Assembly (NCBI GenBank): GCA_002702965.1
Contig: PADE01000047.1
Location: 1-29,171, forward strand
Direction of reading: 5' to 3'
From: Planctomycetaceae bacterium
Lineage (GTDB): Bacteria; Planctomycetota; Planctomycetia; Pirellulales; Pirellulaceae
DNA: 29,171 nucleotides
Below the pieces are notes generated by a model. It had not been told where the DNA came from, ran no database searches, and saw only the letters and a list, made by a program, of their open reading frames with translations. Of the stretch, positions 1-7,254 are shown in pieces (position 1 is the stretch's first letter; every line of letters starts with the position of its first letter). Made by a program: the position numbers and the translations under genes.

Positions 1-480
1 CAGCCGTTTGAAACGCCCGATGTCGGAACCCGCGTCGTGTGCCTTGTCGTCGTCGGAGATGATCCGCACCTGCAGCTTGCGCTGGTGCGCATCGACGATC
101 GCATCGGAGACGCGATTATCGGTAATCGTAAAGACACAGATATCCAATTTGCGGCGCGTCTGACCCAACAACCGGATCAACTGCCGGGGGCAATCATCGT
201 CGGGGCTGAAATAGGCCTGGCTAGCCGGCCCCACAGATGCCGGCGCCTGCGGCTTGAGAATCTTGTTCACGTCCTCGAGCCAGTCGAGCACGGCCTTCGC
301 CTCGGGACTGACCAACTCGCCGCGGGCGATTTCAAAGGCCTGGTGGCGATACACCCCCAGGTCCTGATTGTCGGGGTGTAGTTCCTCCAAAGTCGCTTGG
401 AGCACCCGCTTTTCGCCGCGGGAAATACGGTAGTCCTCGAGTGTATGTCGCAAGATCACATCGAACTGATCATCGGTCAT
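1..480 (-). CDS. Phospholipase D-like domain protein, 5' part only (cut by window edge)
   Basis: The minus strand is open from an ATG at 480 down to position 1 with no stop, giving 160 visible residues; the C-terminal part lies outside the window. The first ~90 residues are charged and helical-looking (start MTDDQFDVILRHTLEDYRIS). After them comes the pattern YFSPDDDCPRQLI, then DICVFTITDN and VRIISDDD, which resembles the start of a PLD-superfamily domain of the small phosphodiesterase/cardiolipin-hydrolase kind: a strand with FSP, a helix, then FTxTD and a strand ending in DD. The catalytic HxKxxxxD motif would fall beyond the edge, so it cannot be checked and the activity (phosphodiester cleavage of lipid or nucleic acid) is inferred. 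It is transcribed divergently from the AI-2E-family gene at 696. The plus-strand frame over the same bases gives only a weak shadow protein. Confidence 0.7.
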   Translation of the reverse strand, partial: MTDDQFDVILRHTLEDYRISRGEKRVLQATLEELHPDNQDLGVYRHQAFEIARGELVSPEAKAVLDWLEDVNKILKPQAPASVGPASQAYFSPDDDCPRQLIRLLGQTRRKLDICVFTITDNRVSDAIVDAHQRKLQVRIISDDDKAHDAGSDIGRFKRL

Positions 481-695
481 GGCACGCTTCCTGTATGCAG
501 AGTCCTACCAAAGTCACGTGCCCGTACGATAGCAGAATCCAGGGCCCGAGGTCGTCCGTATCGCGCCGCGCAGACCGTACACGGCAGGTGCGATAAGATG
601 GCTGGCGGCGATCAGCTCGCGGACGCAGCTGCACTCGGAGCGCGCCCAGAGTGCGTCTGCAGTGTGCGGGGCAGACTCGAAACGGAGAACCGTCC
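481..695. other. Divergent intergenic region between PLD-like gene and AI-2E-family gene
   Basis: These 215 bases separate the two divergent starts and must carry both promoters. I see TACGAT at 525-530 and TAAGAT at 594-599 on the plus strand as possible -10 boxes, but neither has a convincing -35 box at the right distance. No RNA gene or repeat was recognised. Confidence 0.4.
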
Positions 696-2288
696 ATGTC
701 GCGGGTAATTTCTTTTGTGGTCCTGGTGGCCGTGATCGTGGTGATCGGGGCGCTGTTCTTTCGTGTGATGGCCAGTTTCGTACTGCCGTTGTTTCTGGCG
801 GCCTTGCTGGTTGTCATTTTTCGTCCACTCCATCGTTGGATGCTCAATCGTCTGCAGGGACGAGAACGTTTGGCCGCCGGATTGACCACCGTCTCCGTCA
901 TGCTGATCGTGCTGTTTCCGATCGCCCTGGTGATCACGCTGGCGGTGTTCGAAGGCCGCGATCTGGTGAACGAAGTACAACAGACTGACTTGCTGGATCA
1001 GAAGTTGGCTCAGTTTCGCCAGACATTCGATCTCGAGATCCACTACGCGAGCGAGCTCGCCGCCGTGGATCTCGGTCTCCGACAACTGGCGACGGGGGAT
1101 CGGGACGACTCCGCTCTGAGGGGTCGAGTGGATCGAGACGTGCAGCGATTGGGCAACCTGTTACGAGGCGATCGCGATCTCCTCGATACCGAGACGCCGG
1201 CGGGCCGGCAGGCGCAGCGGGTGGAACAGAAATGGGAACAGTTTCTGGGTGCTTTCTCCAAAACAACCGACCCACCGGCGGCGGGAAACGCGCCCGGTGC
1301 GGCGGCCGCTGAGCCCGCATCCTCGGCGGAACCGGACAGTGTCAGTCAGGACAACACCGTCAGTCAGGACGGCACCGAGGCCATCGGACTCGAACCGCCG
1401 ACCGACGGCGCCGTGCTCGAGTTTCTCGACTTTCGCCGTGAGCTGCTGGGGGGCCAGTTTCGAGAATGGCTCAAGGATTTGGCCAATCCCAGCGAGCAGC
1501 AGTTAACGGACTGGCGGGGCCGAGCCATCGGCTACGCACGAGACCATTTACTCGCGATCGGTGGTTTGACCGCTGCCTTCCTGGCGCGTCTGGTTTTTGA
1601 CGGCGCGATCATGATTGTCGGTTTGTATTTCTTCCTGGTCGATGGTCCCACAATGACCAAAACCGTGATGCGACTCTCGCCGCTGGATGATCGACACGAA
1701 CTGGAGTTGATCGGCGAGTTTGACCGCATTAGTCGCGCGGTTGTCGTGGCGACGCTGCTGGCGGCCGTTGTGCAAGGCTTATTGGCAGGAGTGGGGTTTT
1801 TCTTCGCCGGCCTGGAATCGGTGTTTCTGCTGACGCTGGTGACAATGGTCCTGGCCATGGTCCCGTTCGTGGGGGCAGCGGCGGTCTGGGTGCCCGTCGC
1901 GTTGTGGCTGCTGATCGAAGGAAATTACCTGGCCGGTGGCCTGATGATGGTGTACGGCTTCGCCATCATTTCCGCCGCGGACAATGTGATCAAACCCCTG
2001 GTGCTTCACGGACAATCTCAACTGCATCCGATGCTGGCCCTATTGAGCGTCCTGGGAGGCGTCCAGGCACTGGGACCGATCGGCATCGTCGTAGGACCGC
2101 TGGTCGTCGCCGTTTTGCAGACGCTGTTGAACATCCTGCACCGCGAACTGACGGCTTTCGAAACGGAAGACAAACCGCCCGCCGAGGCGGATGATGGCGG
2201 CTGCGATAAACCGCCACCGGAAGAACCACCGCAAGACGAGGAGCCGCCGCCAACGGACGGCCCGACAGAGGCCCCGGCGGTATCCTAG
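696..2288 (+). CDS. AI-2E family transporter-like membrane protein with large soluble insert
   Basis: This 530-residue protein belongs to the AI-2E/PerM family (PF01594), polytopic inner-membrane proteins of mostly unknown substrate; some export autoinducer-2, others are Na+/H+ antiporters. Membrane segments lie near residues 5-24, 26-42 and 61-84, then 295-317 and several more between about 350 and 490. The diagnostic C-terminal part is present: DNVIKPLVLHGQSQLHP near 429, followed by a GGVQALGPIGIVVGP stretch. Family members are usually about 350-370 residues. The extra length is a hydrophilic Ala/Pro/Ser/Asp-rich insert at roughly 115-270, between the third and fourth membrane segments, and a Pro/Glu/Asp tail after 490. 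ATG 696 is chosen over GTG 651 because GGAGA sits 7 bases before it and the membrane helix begins at once. The substrate cannot be told from sequence. Confidence 0.88.
   Translation: MSRVISFVVLVAVIVVIGALFFRVMASFVLPLFLAALLVVIFRPLHRWMLNRLQGRERLAAGLTTVSVMLIVLFPIALVITLAVFEGRDLVNEVQQTDLLDQKLAQFRQTFDLEIHYASELAAVDLGLRQLATGDRDDSALRGRVDRDVQRLGNLLRGDRDLLDTETPAGRQAQRVEQKWEQFLGAFSKTTDPPAAGNAPGAAAAEPASSAEPDSVSQDNTVSQDGTEAIGLEPPTDGAVLEFLDFRRELLGGQFREWLKDLANPSEQQLTDWRGRAIGYARDHLLAIGGLTAAFLARLVFDGAIMIVGLYFFLVDGPTMTKTVMRLSPLDDRHELELIGEFDRISRAVVVATLLAAVVQGLLAGVGFFFAGLESVFLLTLVTMVLAMVPFVGAAAVWVPVALWLLIEGNYLAGGLMMVYGFAIISAADNVIKPLVLHGQSQLHPMLALLSVLGGVQALGPIGIVVGPLVVAVLQTLLNILHRELTAFETEDKPPAEADDGGCDKPPPEEPPQDEEPPPTDGPTEAPAVS
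1341..1376 (+). repeat. 18-bp tandem duplication inside the AI-2E-family insert
   Basis: Two adjacent 18-base units, 1341-1358 and 1359-1376, match at 16 of 18 positions and encode VSQDNT-VSQDGT. The repeat keeps frame and lies in the low-complexity insert, so it looks like a recent in-frame slippage or duplication event. Confidence 0.85.
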
Positions 2289-2301
2289 CGCAACTCAAAC
2301 A

Positions 2302-2318
2302 GGTCGCCGGCGGCGACC
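2302..2318 (+). terminator. Hairpin just after the AI-2E-family gene
   Basis: GGTCGCC (2302-2308) pairs perfectly with GGCGACC (2312-2318) around a 3-base loop, 13 bases after the stop codon. There is no T-tract after it, so it may be an attenuating or 3'-end-protecting structure rather than a classic intrinsic terminator. Confidence 0.45.
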
Positions 2319-2343
2319 GTCTCGACCGGACCGGATTTCTGTC

Positions 2344-2373
2344 TTTACCCTGCATTCCGCCGGCGGGTACGAT
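2344..2373 (+). promoter_or_regulatory. Possible sigma70-type promoter for the gene at 2426
   Basis: TACGAT at 2368-2373 is a plausible -10 box, with TTTACC at 2344-2349 as a weak -35 box 18 bases upstream. A TACGAT box also occurs before the thioredoxin-fold gene. Found by eye, low confidence. Confidence 0.3.
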
Positions 2374-2425
2374 GGAACAGCGGCGACCTCGCCACCCAGA
2401 GCGCTTGCAACGGAGTGAATGCGCC

Positions 2426-3898
2426 ATGAACGGAATCGTACTGCTGCTGTCCGTCTGTGTCGCGGAACTGCCCGCCTGGCAGACAGAACTCGACGAGACA
2501 GAAGAAGGCCTCCTGTGGACCATTCGCATCGAGAACCGACTGTTGGCCGAATGGGCCACCGCTGGTAAGAACGGGACGCCGCACACCACCCGCATCGATC
2601 TGCCAGCCGCTCCACGCGTCGGAGCGGAACGGTTCCGCATTCGTTTTGGCGACCAGCCTGTGGGAGGTGATTGGATCATCCTGACTGCGGATTCTGAGGA
2701 CCTAAAATGGCGCCAGCGGGTGCTGCCCAAGGGCCGACAAACCGGACTTCGCATTCACCCCTCACTGGCGCGCCGGCTTAAATTCGGGGGCTATGAAATC
2801 CGCGGACACTTCCCGCCCGGCGAACAGCCTCAGAGGCAGTTGCTCATTCAGCTCACCGCAGCCGAGGAACCGCTCGCTGCGCAAGCCGACTCCCGGCTGC
2901 CGAGCCAACCGGAAGACTCGCGTGGGTCCCTTCCCACTCCCGTTCTGCGGCCCGTCACTCGGGCACCCGCGGTCGATGGTGCGACGGCGGACGCCAGCGT
3001 CCCCCGGCAGACCGCCGCCAGGCGGTTTTCTGATTCCGATTCGAGCACCCGGCGTACCGCAGATCCAACCGGCCCAAATCCTGCTCGCTCGCTCCCGATC
3101 GAACTAGAAACGGCGGGTGGCAAGCGGCGCCTGCTCGATCGACCCGTGCAAGAGCGCAAACTCGGTCCAACCCCCGATCGGTTGCCGTCAATGGTCGACC
3201 CTCCGACACCGGCGCAACTGACAATACCCCCGCCCGCCGCCAGCCGTATCGATGTCCGACGATCCGACCAGCCTGCGGACGGTTCCGACGAGGTGGGGCA
3301 GGCCGGTTTCCTAGAGGAGTCGGCTGCGGGACCGGGGGCGACCCGAGAACCGCCGGTGGCGATCGCCCGATTCGAAGAACCCGCCGAGGATCTGGCAACC
3401 CGCACCGAACGGTCGAGTGGGATCGATTCGCCCGCCCCGCCGCCCCGGCAAACGCAACCGATGGAGACAACCCGCCAAGAGGTGACTGCCAGCGGCGAGT
3501 CGCGGGCCGACCCTGCACAACCGCAGCCGATGAGCCGGCCGACCCGCAACCCACCTTCCCACTGGATGCTGCTGATTTTGGGATTGTTCGCCTCGCTCGG
3601 GTTGAACGTCTTTTTGGTCATCAATCACCGCAGTATCACGTTGCAGTACCGGCGGATGATCGCACAGTCGTCGGGGGAACTGCCCAGCGCAACCGATTTC
3701 GTGACGCAAACCGAGGACCGGTCACCAGGGGAGCCTGCCGGAGAGAAACAACCCTCCGTAAAAAACGGCCGTAAACAACGAGATCAACGCCACGAGCGAC
3801 CCGATGATGCTGGCGCCGACCGCCGGCAGCAGCCAGATATCTCCCCACTGATTGAGGACTTCGCCGGCGAACGCCAGGGCCACGCCGAACCAGAATAG
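2426..3898 (+). CDS. Uncharacterised single-pass membrane protein with Pro/Arg/Ser-rich middle
   Basis: This 490-residue protein belongs to no family I recognise. ATG 2426 has GGAGTG 8 bases upstream and begins with a short hydrophobic segment (MNGIVLLLSVCVAELPAW) that could be a signal sequence, though it lacks a basic N-terminus. Residues ~20-150 look like a folded beta-rich domain (LLWTIRIENRLLAEW, then YEIRGHFPPGEQPQRQLLIQL). Residues ~150-375 are low complexity, rich in Pro, Arg, Ser, Thr and Glu. One membrane helix lies near 379-400 (WMLLILGLFASLGLNVFLVI), followed by a basic cytosolic tail. This suggests an exported N-terminal domain on a long disordered linker anchored in the membrane. 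The last ~59 codons (3722-3898) overlap a convergent gene antisense. A 258-residue open frame on the other strand (2848-3624) is taken as its shadow. Confidence 0.72.
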   Translation: MNGIVLLLSVCVAELPAWQTELDETEEGLLWTIRIENRLLAEWATAGKNGTPHTTRIDLPAAPRVGAERFRIRFGDQPVGGDWIILTADSEDLKWRQRVLPKGRQTGLRIHPSLARRLKFGGYEIRGHFPPGEQPQRQLLIQLTAAEEPLAAQADSRLPSQPEDSRGSLPTPVLRPVTRAPAVDGATADASVPRQTAARRFSDSDSSTRRTADPTGPNPARSLPIELETAGGKRRLLDRPVQERKLGPTPDRLPSMVDPPTPAQLTIPPPAASRIDVRRSDQPADGSDEVGQAGFLEESAAGPGATREPPVAIARFEEPAEDLATRTERSSGIDSPAPPPRQTQPMETTRQEVTASGESRADPAQPQPMSRPTRNPPSHWMLLILGLFASLGLNVFLVINHRSITLQYRRMIAQSSGELPSATDFVTQTEDRSPGEPAGEKQPSVKNGRKQRDQRHERPDDAGADRRQQPDISPLIEDFAGERQGHAEPE

Positions 3899-4105
3899 CA
3901 GTAGCATTCCACCGCAAGTGGTCAGGTGGGTATGGGCGCGCAGGCCCAACAGGGCGCAACCAATCGCACAACCGCTGCTGAAAACGAACCACGAACGAAT
4001 GCTGTACTGCGCATTCGTCAACCCGGCACCGGCGGAGTCGATATACGGTAACTCACCGCGACCGGAAGTAGCCGCCTCGTTTCGGTCGCTTGGATGGGCT
4101 ATCAT
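3722..4105 (-). CDS. Small hypothetical membrane protein, about three transmembrane helices
   Basis: This 127-residue protein is of no recognised family. After a polar N-terminus (MIAHPSDRNEAATSGRGELP) it has three hydrophobic segments: WFVFSSGCAIGCALLGL, GGMLLLFWFGVALAFAG and a last one running from AVGASIIGSLVALISLF into TAVFYGGLFL. The clear alternation of membrane segments and turns argues that it is real. ATG 4105 is preferred; a TTG at 4153 would add 16 residues but would overlap the rimO start. Its start lies only 36 bases from the divergent rimO start at 4142, so the two may share a compact promoter region. Its 3' end overlaps the last 177 bases of the convergent gene at 2426-3898, an unusually long tail-to-tail overlap. 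No strong ribosome binding site is visible. Confidence 0.6.
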   Translation of the reverse strand: MIAHPSDRNEAATSGRGELPYIDSAGAGLTNAQYSIRSWFVFSSGCAIGCALLGLRAHTHLTTCGGMLLLFWFGVALAFAGEVLNQWGDIWLLPAVGASIIGSLVALISLFTAVFYGGLFLSGRLPW

Positions 4106-4141
4106 CAAGTAGGGTCCCGGGGTCGCACGGCTGTACAAGAA

Positions 4142-5527
4142 ATGGACACGCAATATTCTTCAAACCGTTGTCACACCAAAGGGACTTACGCGTTCGTCAG
4201 TCTCGGTTGCCCGAAGAATCTTGTCGACAGCGAACGGATGCTGGGTCTGTTGCAACTCGACGGTTATCGGTTGGTCGATGAGCCGGATGGTTCGGACTTT
4301 GTCATCGTCAACACCTGCGGGTTTATCGAACAGGCCCGGCAGGAATCCTATCAGACCATCGATGAAATGCTCGATCTCAAGCACCGCGGGCGCACACGGG
4401 GTGTGATTGTGGCAGGCTGTTTGGCCGAACGCCAGCGGGAGCAAATGCTCCAGGACCGTCCCCAGATCGACTCGTTGGTGGGCGTTTTTGGGCGGGAAGA
4501 GGTGACCCGCGTCGCCGACCGACTATTAGGCAATCTGGCTGAACAACGGAGCGTCTTCCAGCCCGCTCCGATCCGCGCCCTCTCAGATCATGACCGATTG
4601 CGCATCACCCCGCCTCACGTTGCGTATCTGAAAATCTCGGAAGGTTGCGATCGATTGTGTACCTTCTGCGCGATTCCGCAAATGCGCGGTAAGCACGCCA
4701 GTAAGCCGATCGAGGAAATTGTCTCCGAGGCGCGTCAATTGGTCGCCAGCGGAACCCGTGAGCTGATCTTGGTGGCGCAGGATACCACGTATTACGGCAC
4801 CGACCTGTATGGCGAGCCGCGGCTCACCGAGTTGTTGAAACAACTCGACGTTGTCGACGGTCTCGATTGGATTCGATTGATGTACTTTTACCCGATGTAT
4901 ATCGACGACGCCTTGATCGACACGATCTCGAGCGCCGAGAAGATCTTGCCCTATATCGACATGCCGCTGCAGCACATCAACGATGACCTGTTGCGCCGCA
5001 TGGCACGGCGGGTAACCCGCCGAGAGACCGAAGCGTTGATCGACAAGTTGCGGGATCGTATCCCGGGGCTAACACTCCGAACCACGTTGATTACCGGTTT
5101 TCCGGGAGAAACCGACTCGCAGTTCGAGGAGCTGGCTGACTTTGTTCGCCGTCGACGATTCGAGCGGTTGGGGGTGTTCACGTATTCGTATGAAGACAGT
5201 ACGCCCTCGGCACGCCTCGCGGGCCAACTCAGCGAGACGATCAAGCGGGACCGCCGGGACGAGCTGATGCGGATTCAGCAGGAGATCGCCTTCGCTTGGT
5301 CGGCCGCACAGATTGGCCGCCAACAAGATGTGATACTGGACCGTCGCCTGGAGGATGACAACAATGTATGGGTCGGTCGGACCATCGCCGATGCTCCCGA
5401 CGTGGATAGTGTTGCGCTTGTCAGCGAAGACCAGCATGCGTTGTGCAGCGGTGCGTTGGTCGGCTGTGAGATCGTCGCTAATCACCAATACGATCTCGTG
5501 GGAGTTGCGACGGGTCCTCCGCGATAA
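4142..5527 (+). CDS. rimO: Ribosomal protein S12 methylthiotransferase RimO
   Basis: RimO is a radical-SAM enzyme that methylthiolates a conserved aspartate of ribosomal protein S12, using two iron-sulfur clusters. The 461-residue protein has the normal family length and domain order. The N-terminal MTTase domain carries cluster cysteines C23 (in SLGCPKNLVDSE, the RimO rather than MiaB signature), C59 (VNTCGF) and C93 (AGCLAER). The radical-SAM CxxxCxxC is at C169, C173 and C176 (GCDRLCTFC). A TRAM-like C-terminus follows from about 392. ATG 4142 is chosen because homology begins shortly after it; an upstream ATG at 4094 would run into the divergent gene. The ribosome binding site is weak. 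It is followed after 61 bases by pgsA and a CPBP protease, probably a shared transcript. Confidence 0.95.
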   Translation: MDTQYSSNRCHTKGTYAFVSLGCPKNLVDSERMLGLLQLDGYRLVDEPDGSDFVIVNTCGFIEQARQESYQTIDEMLDLKHRGRTRGVIVAGCLAERQREQMLQDRPQIDSLVGVFGREEVTRVADRLLGNLAEQRSVFQPAPIRALSDHDRLRITPPHVAYLKISEGCDRLCTFCAIPQMRGKHASKPIEEIVSEARQLVASGTRELILVAQDTTYYGTDLYGEPRLTELLKQLDVVDGLDWIRLMYFYPMYIDDALIDTISSAEKILPYIDMPLQHINDDLLRRMARRVTRRETEALIDKLRDRIPGLTLRTTLITGFPGETDSQFEELADFVRRRRFERLGVFTYSYEDSTPSARLAGQLSETIKRDRRDELMRIQQEIAFAWSAAQIGRQQDVILDRRLEDDNNVWVGRTIADAPDVDSVALVSEDQHALCSGALVGCEIVANHQYDLVGVATGPPR

Positions 5528-5588
5528 AGAGCATCCGGATAGAGTCTGATCGCGTTCGTTTGCCGATTTGCTTCGAGATTCGATCGCC

Positions 5589-6203
5589 ATGTCTGAAAAC
5601 GCCGCCAGATCGACCGACGTTCCGATTGTCAACGTCCCCAATGTCTTGACCTCGATCCGCCTGTTGCTGGCGATCGTCGTGTTTTGCCTGATACCACTTA
5701 AACTCTACGTCGCGGGCCTGGTTCTGTTTGTCGTCGCGGCCAGCACCGATTGGGTCGATGGCTGGTACGCGCGTCGCTACCAACAGGTCACCAAGCTCGG
5801 CCGCATTCTGGATCCCTTTGTCGACAAGATCATCATCTGCGGCAGCTTTATCATGCTGGCGGTCGAAATGCGCGAGTTGTCCGACGCCTGGCCCTGGTTC
5901 TCGAGAATCACTGGTTGGATTGCGGTCCTGGTTGTCGGTCGGGAGATGCTGGTCACGGCACTGCGCGGCTTCATTGAGCAGCACGGCGGGGACTTCTCAG
6001 CGATGATGTCTGGTAAACTGAAAATGGTATTCCAGTGCGCTGCCGTGATCACCAGTTTGCTGGCGCTGCGTCAGGAACCGAACGCGACACCTCCGGTGTG
6101 GTTACTCTGGTCACTCGTGGCAGCGATTTGGCTGAGTGTGTTCTCCACCGTTTATTCAGGCGTCGGGTACATTTTCGCTGCCGTCAAGATGGTGCGGAAC
6201 TAA
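5589..6203 (+). CDS. pgsA: CDP-diacylglycerol-glycerol-3-phosphate 3-phosphatidyltransferase
   Basis: PgsA joins CDP-diacylglycerol and glycerol-3-phosphate to make phosphatidylglycerophosphate, the committed step to phosphatidylglycerol and cardiolipin, at the inner membrane. The 204-residue protein is of family length. The CDP-alcohol phosphotransferase motif is perfect, DxxDGxxARx8GxxxDxxxD, with D54, D57-G58, A61-R62, G71, D75 and D79 (DWVDGWYARR, then GRILDPFVD). Five or six membrane segments are evident. The PgsA call, rather than phosphatidylserine or cardiolipin synthase of the same superfamily, rests on the N-terminal NVPNVLTSIRLLLA, the length and a GREMLVTALRGF stretch typical of PgsA. 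ATG 5589 is preferred over TTG 5568. Its stop lies 4 bases before the next start, so translation of the CPBP protease is probably coupled to it. Confidence 0.93.
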   Translation: MSENAARSTDVPIVNVPNVLTSIRLLLAIVVFCLIPLKLYVAGLVLFVVAASTDWVDGWYARRYQQVTKLGRILDPFVDKIIICGSFIMLAVEMRELSDAWPWFSRITGWIAVLVVGREMLVTALRGFIEQHGGDFSAMMSGKLKMVFQCAAVITSLLALRQEPNATPPVWLLWSLVAAIWLSVFSTVYSGVGYIFAAVKMVRN

Positions 6204-6207
6204 GCGC

Positions 6208-7134
6208 ATGTTCGAGGCTGCAGCGATCCCCTGGGCCTGTTTTTGCGCACTGCTGCTGGCTTGTCTGGCCACCTGGTCCACGCTGTTGTGGCGCCGGCGG
6301 CGGTTCGGTCACCCGCTCATCGCGCTCGAGCCGCGACGGCCAGTGCCGTGGGGACTGGTGCACCTGCTAGCGGCGTTGCTGCTGATGTACCTGTTTGAAA
6401 GGGGGGCTCAGTCCCTCACCAACACAACACAGCCGGTGCTCCCCGCGCTGCGACCGCGCGACCTGTTGGCTGGCGCCGGGGCCCGCTTGGCAATGGTGTT
6501 CGCATCGCTGCTGGTGATCGTTTCGGGCACACGGGCCAGCGCCCTTGATTTCGGTTTGCAGCGCGCTGCGCTACTCGGCGATCTGCGCCTCGGGCTCCGC
6601 ACCTTCCTGATGTTCGGTCCTCCGGCGTACGCCATTCAGCTGGTCTTGACGCAGTGGATTCCCGGAACCCATCCGATCCTCGAATCGCTGCGGACGGCGC
6701 CGGACGCCCGCTTACTCGCGGCGAGTGTGGTCAGCGCCGTGGTGGTCGCTCCAGTACAGGAAGAATTTCTGTGGCGGGTGTTGTTTCAGGGCTGGCTCGA
6801 GAAGCTCGATCTGTCCACCAAATCGTCCGTCTCGGACGGCGGTTCATGCGACACGACCGAGTTGTGGGTCGGAAGTCGAAGCGGATCCCGAGAGGCTCGC
6901 CACCCGCCCGGGTCGGTTCCCCACTGGCCCATTCTGTTCAGCAGTTCGCTGTTTGCGTTGTTGCATTTCAATCACGGGCCGGCCGCGGCGGCCCTGTTTG
7001 TATTTGCGGTCGGCTTGGGGTGGACCTATCAGCGCACCCACCGCATTCTCCCCTGCGTGATCGCCCACCTTTTGTTGAATGCCTGTTCCCTGGCTTTGTT
7101 GTTCTTGGAAACCGGGCTCGACAGCGGTCCCTGA
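6208..7134 (+). CDS. CPBP family intramembrane metalloprotease (CAAX protease/ABI type)
   Basis: This 308-residue, highly hydrophobic protein carries the three CPBP/Rce1-type motifs (PF02517): EExxxR at E185, E186 and R190 (QEEFLWRV), FxxxH at F249-H253 (FALLH) and HxxxN at H287-N291 (HLLLN). These residues form the active site of glutamate-dependent intramembrane proteases, so it is likely to be active. Substrates are unknown; bacterial members act on membrane proteins or peptides. A hydrophilic stretch of about 40 residues, roughly 200-240, lies between the first two motifs and is longer than a normal loop. ATG 6208 lies 4 bases after the pgsA stop, so it is almost surely in the same operon. 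It ends in an ordinary TGA stop, which matters for interpreting the in-frame TGA at 22755. Confidence 0.9.
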   Translation: MFEAAAIPWACFCALLLACLATWSTLLWRRRRFGHPLIALEPRRPVPWGLVHLLAALLLMYLFERGAQSLTNTTQPVLPALRPRDLLAGAGARLAMVFASLLVIVSGTRASALDFGLQRAALLGDLRLGLRTFLMFGPPAYAIQLVLTQWIPGTHPILESLRTAPDARLLAASVVSAVVVAPVQEEFLWRVLFQGWLEKLDLSTKSSVSDGGSCDTTELWVGSRSGSREARHPPGSVPHWPILFSSSLFALLHFNHGPAAAALFVFAVGLGWTYQRTHRILPCVIAHLLLNACSLALLFLETGLDSGP

Positions 7135-7183
7135 CCGCGAGCGACACGAGAGCAACGCTACTATTGTCGCCCCGCCACCGATC

Positions 7184-7189
7184 TATAAT
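7184..7189 (+). promoter_or_regulatory. Perfect -10 box upstream of the oxidoreductase gene at 7255
   Basis: TATAAT at 7184-7189 matches the sigma70 consensus -10 exactly, 65 bases before the start codon, in the 120-base gap after the CPBP gene. The -35 region around 7161-7167 is poor, so the promoter is plausible but not certain. Confidence 0.45.
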
Positions 7190-7254
7190 GCGATCTTTTG
7201 CAGGGCGGTCCCAGATCCGGCCGTCGTGCCACCAGCGCAGATGGGAGACAACGT

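Noticed and set aside
1990..2754. 254-residue minus-strand frame across the 2289-2425 gap
   Set aside because: It overlaps the ends of two well-supported plus-strand genes and its Arg/Ser/Pro-rich translation shows no fold.
2848..3624. 258-residue open frame on the minus strand
   Set aside because: It is antisense to the low-complexity part of the gene at 2426, is Ser/Gly/Arg-rich without a domain, and starts inside the membrane-helix coding region.
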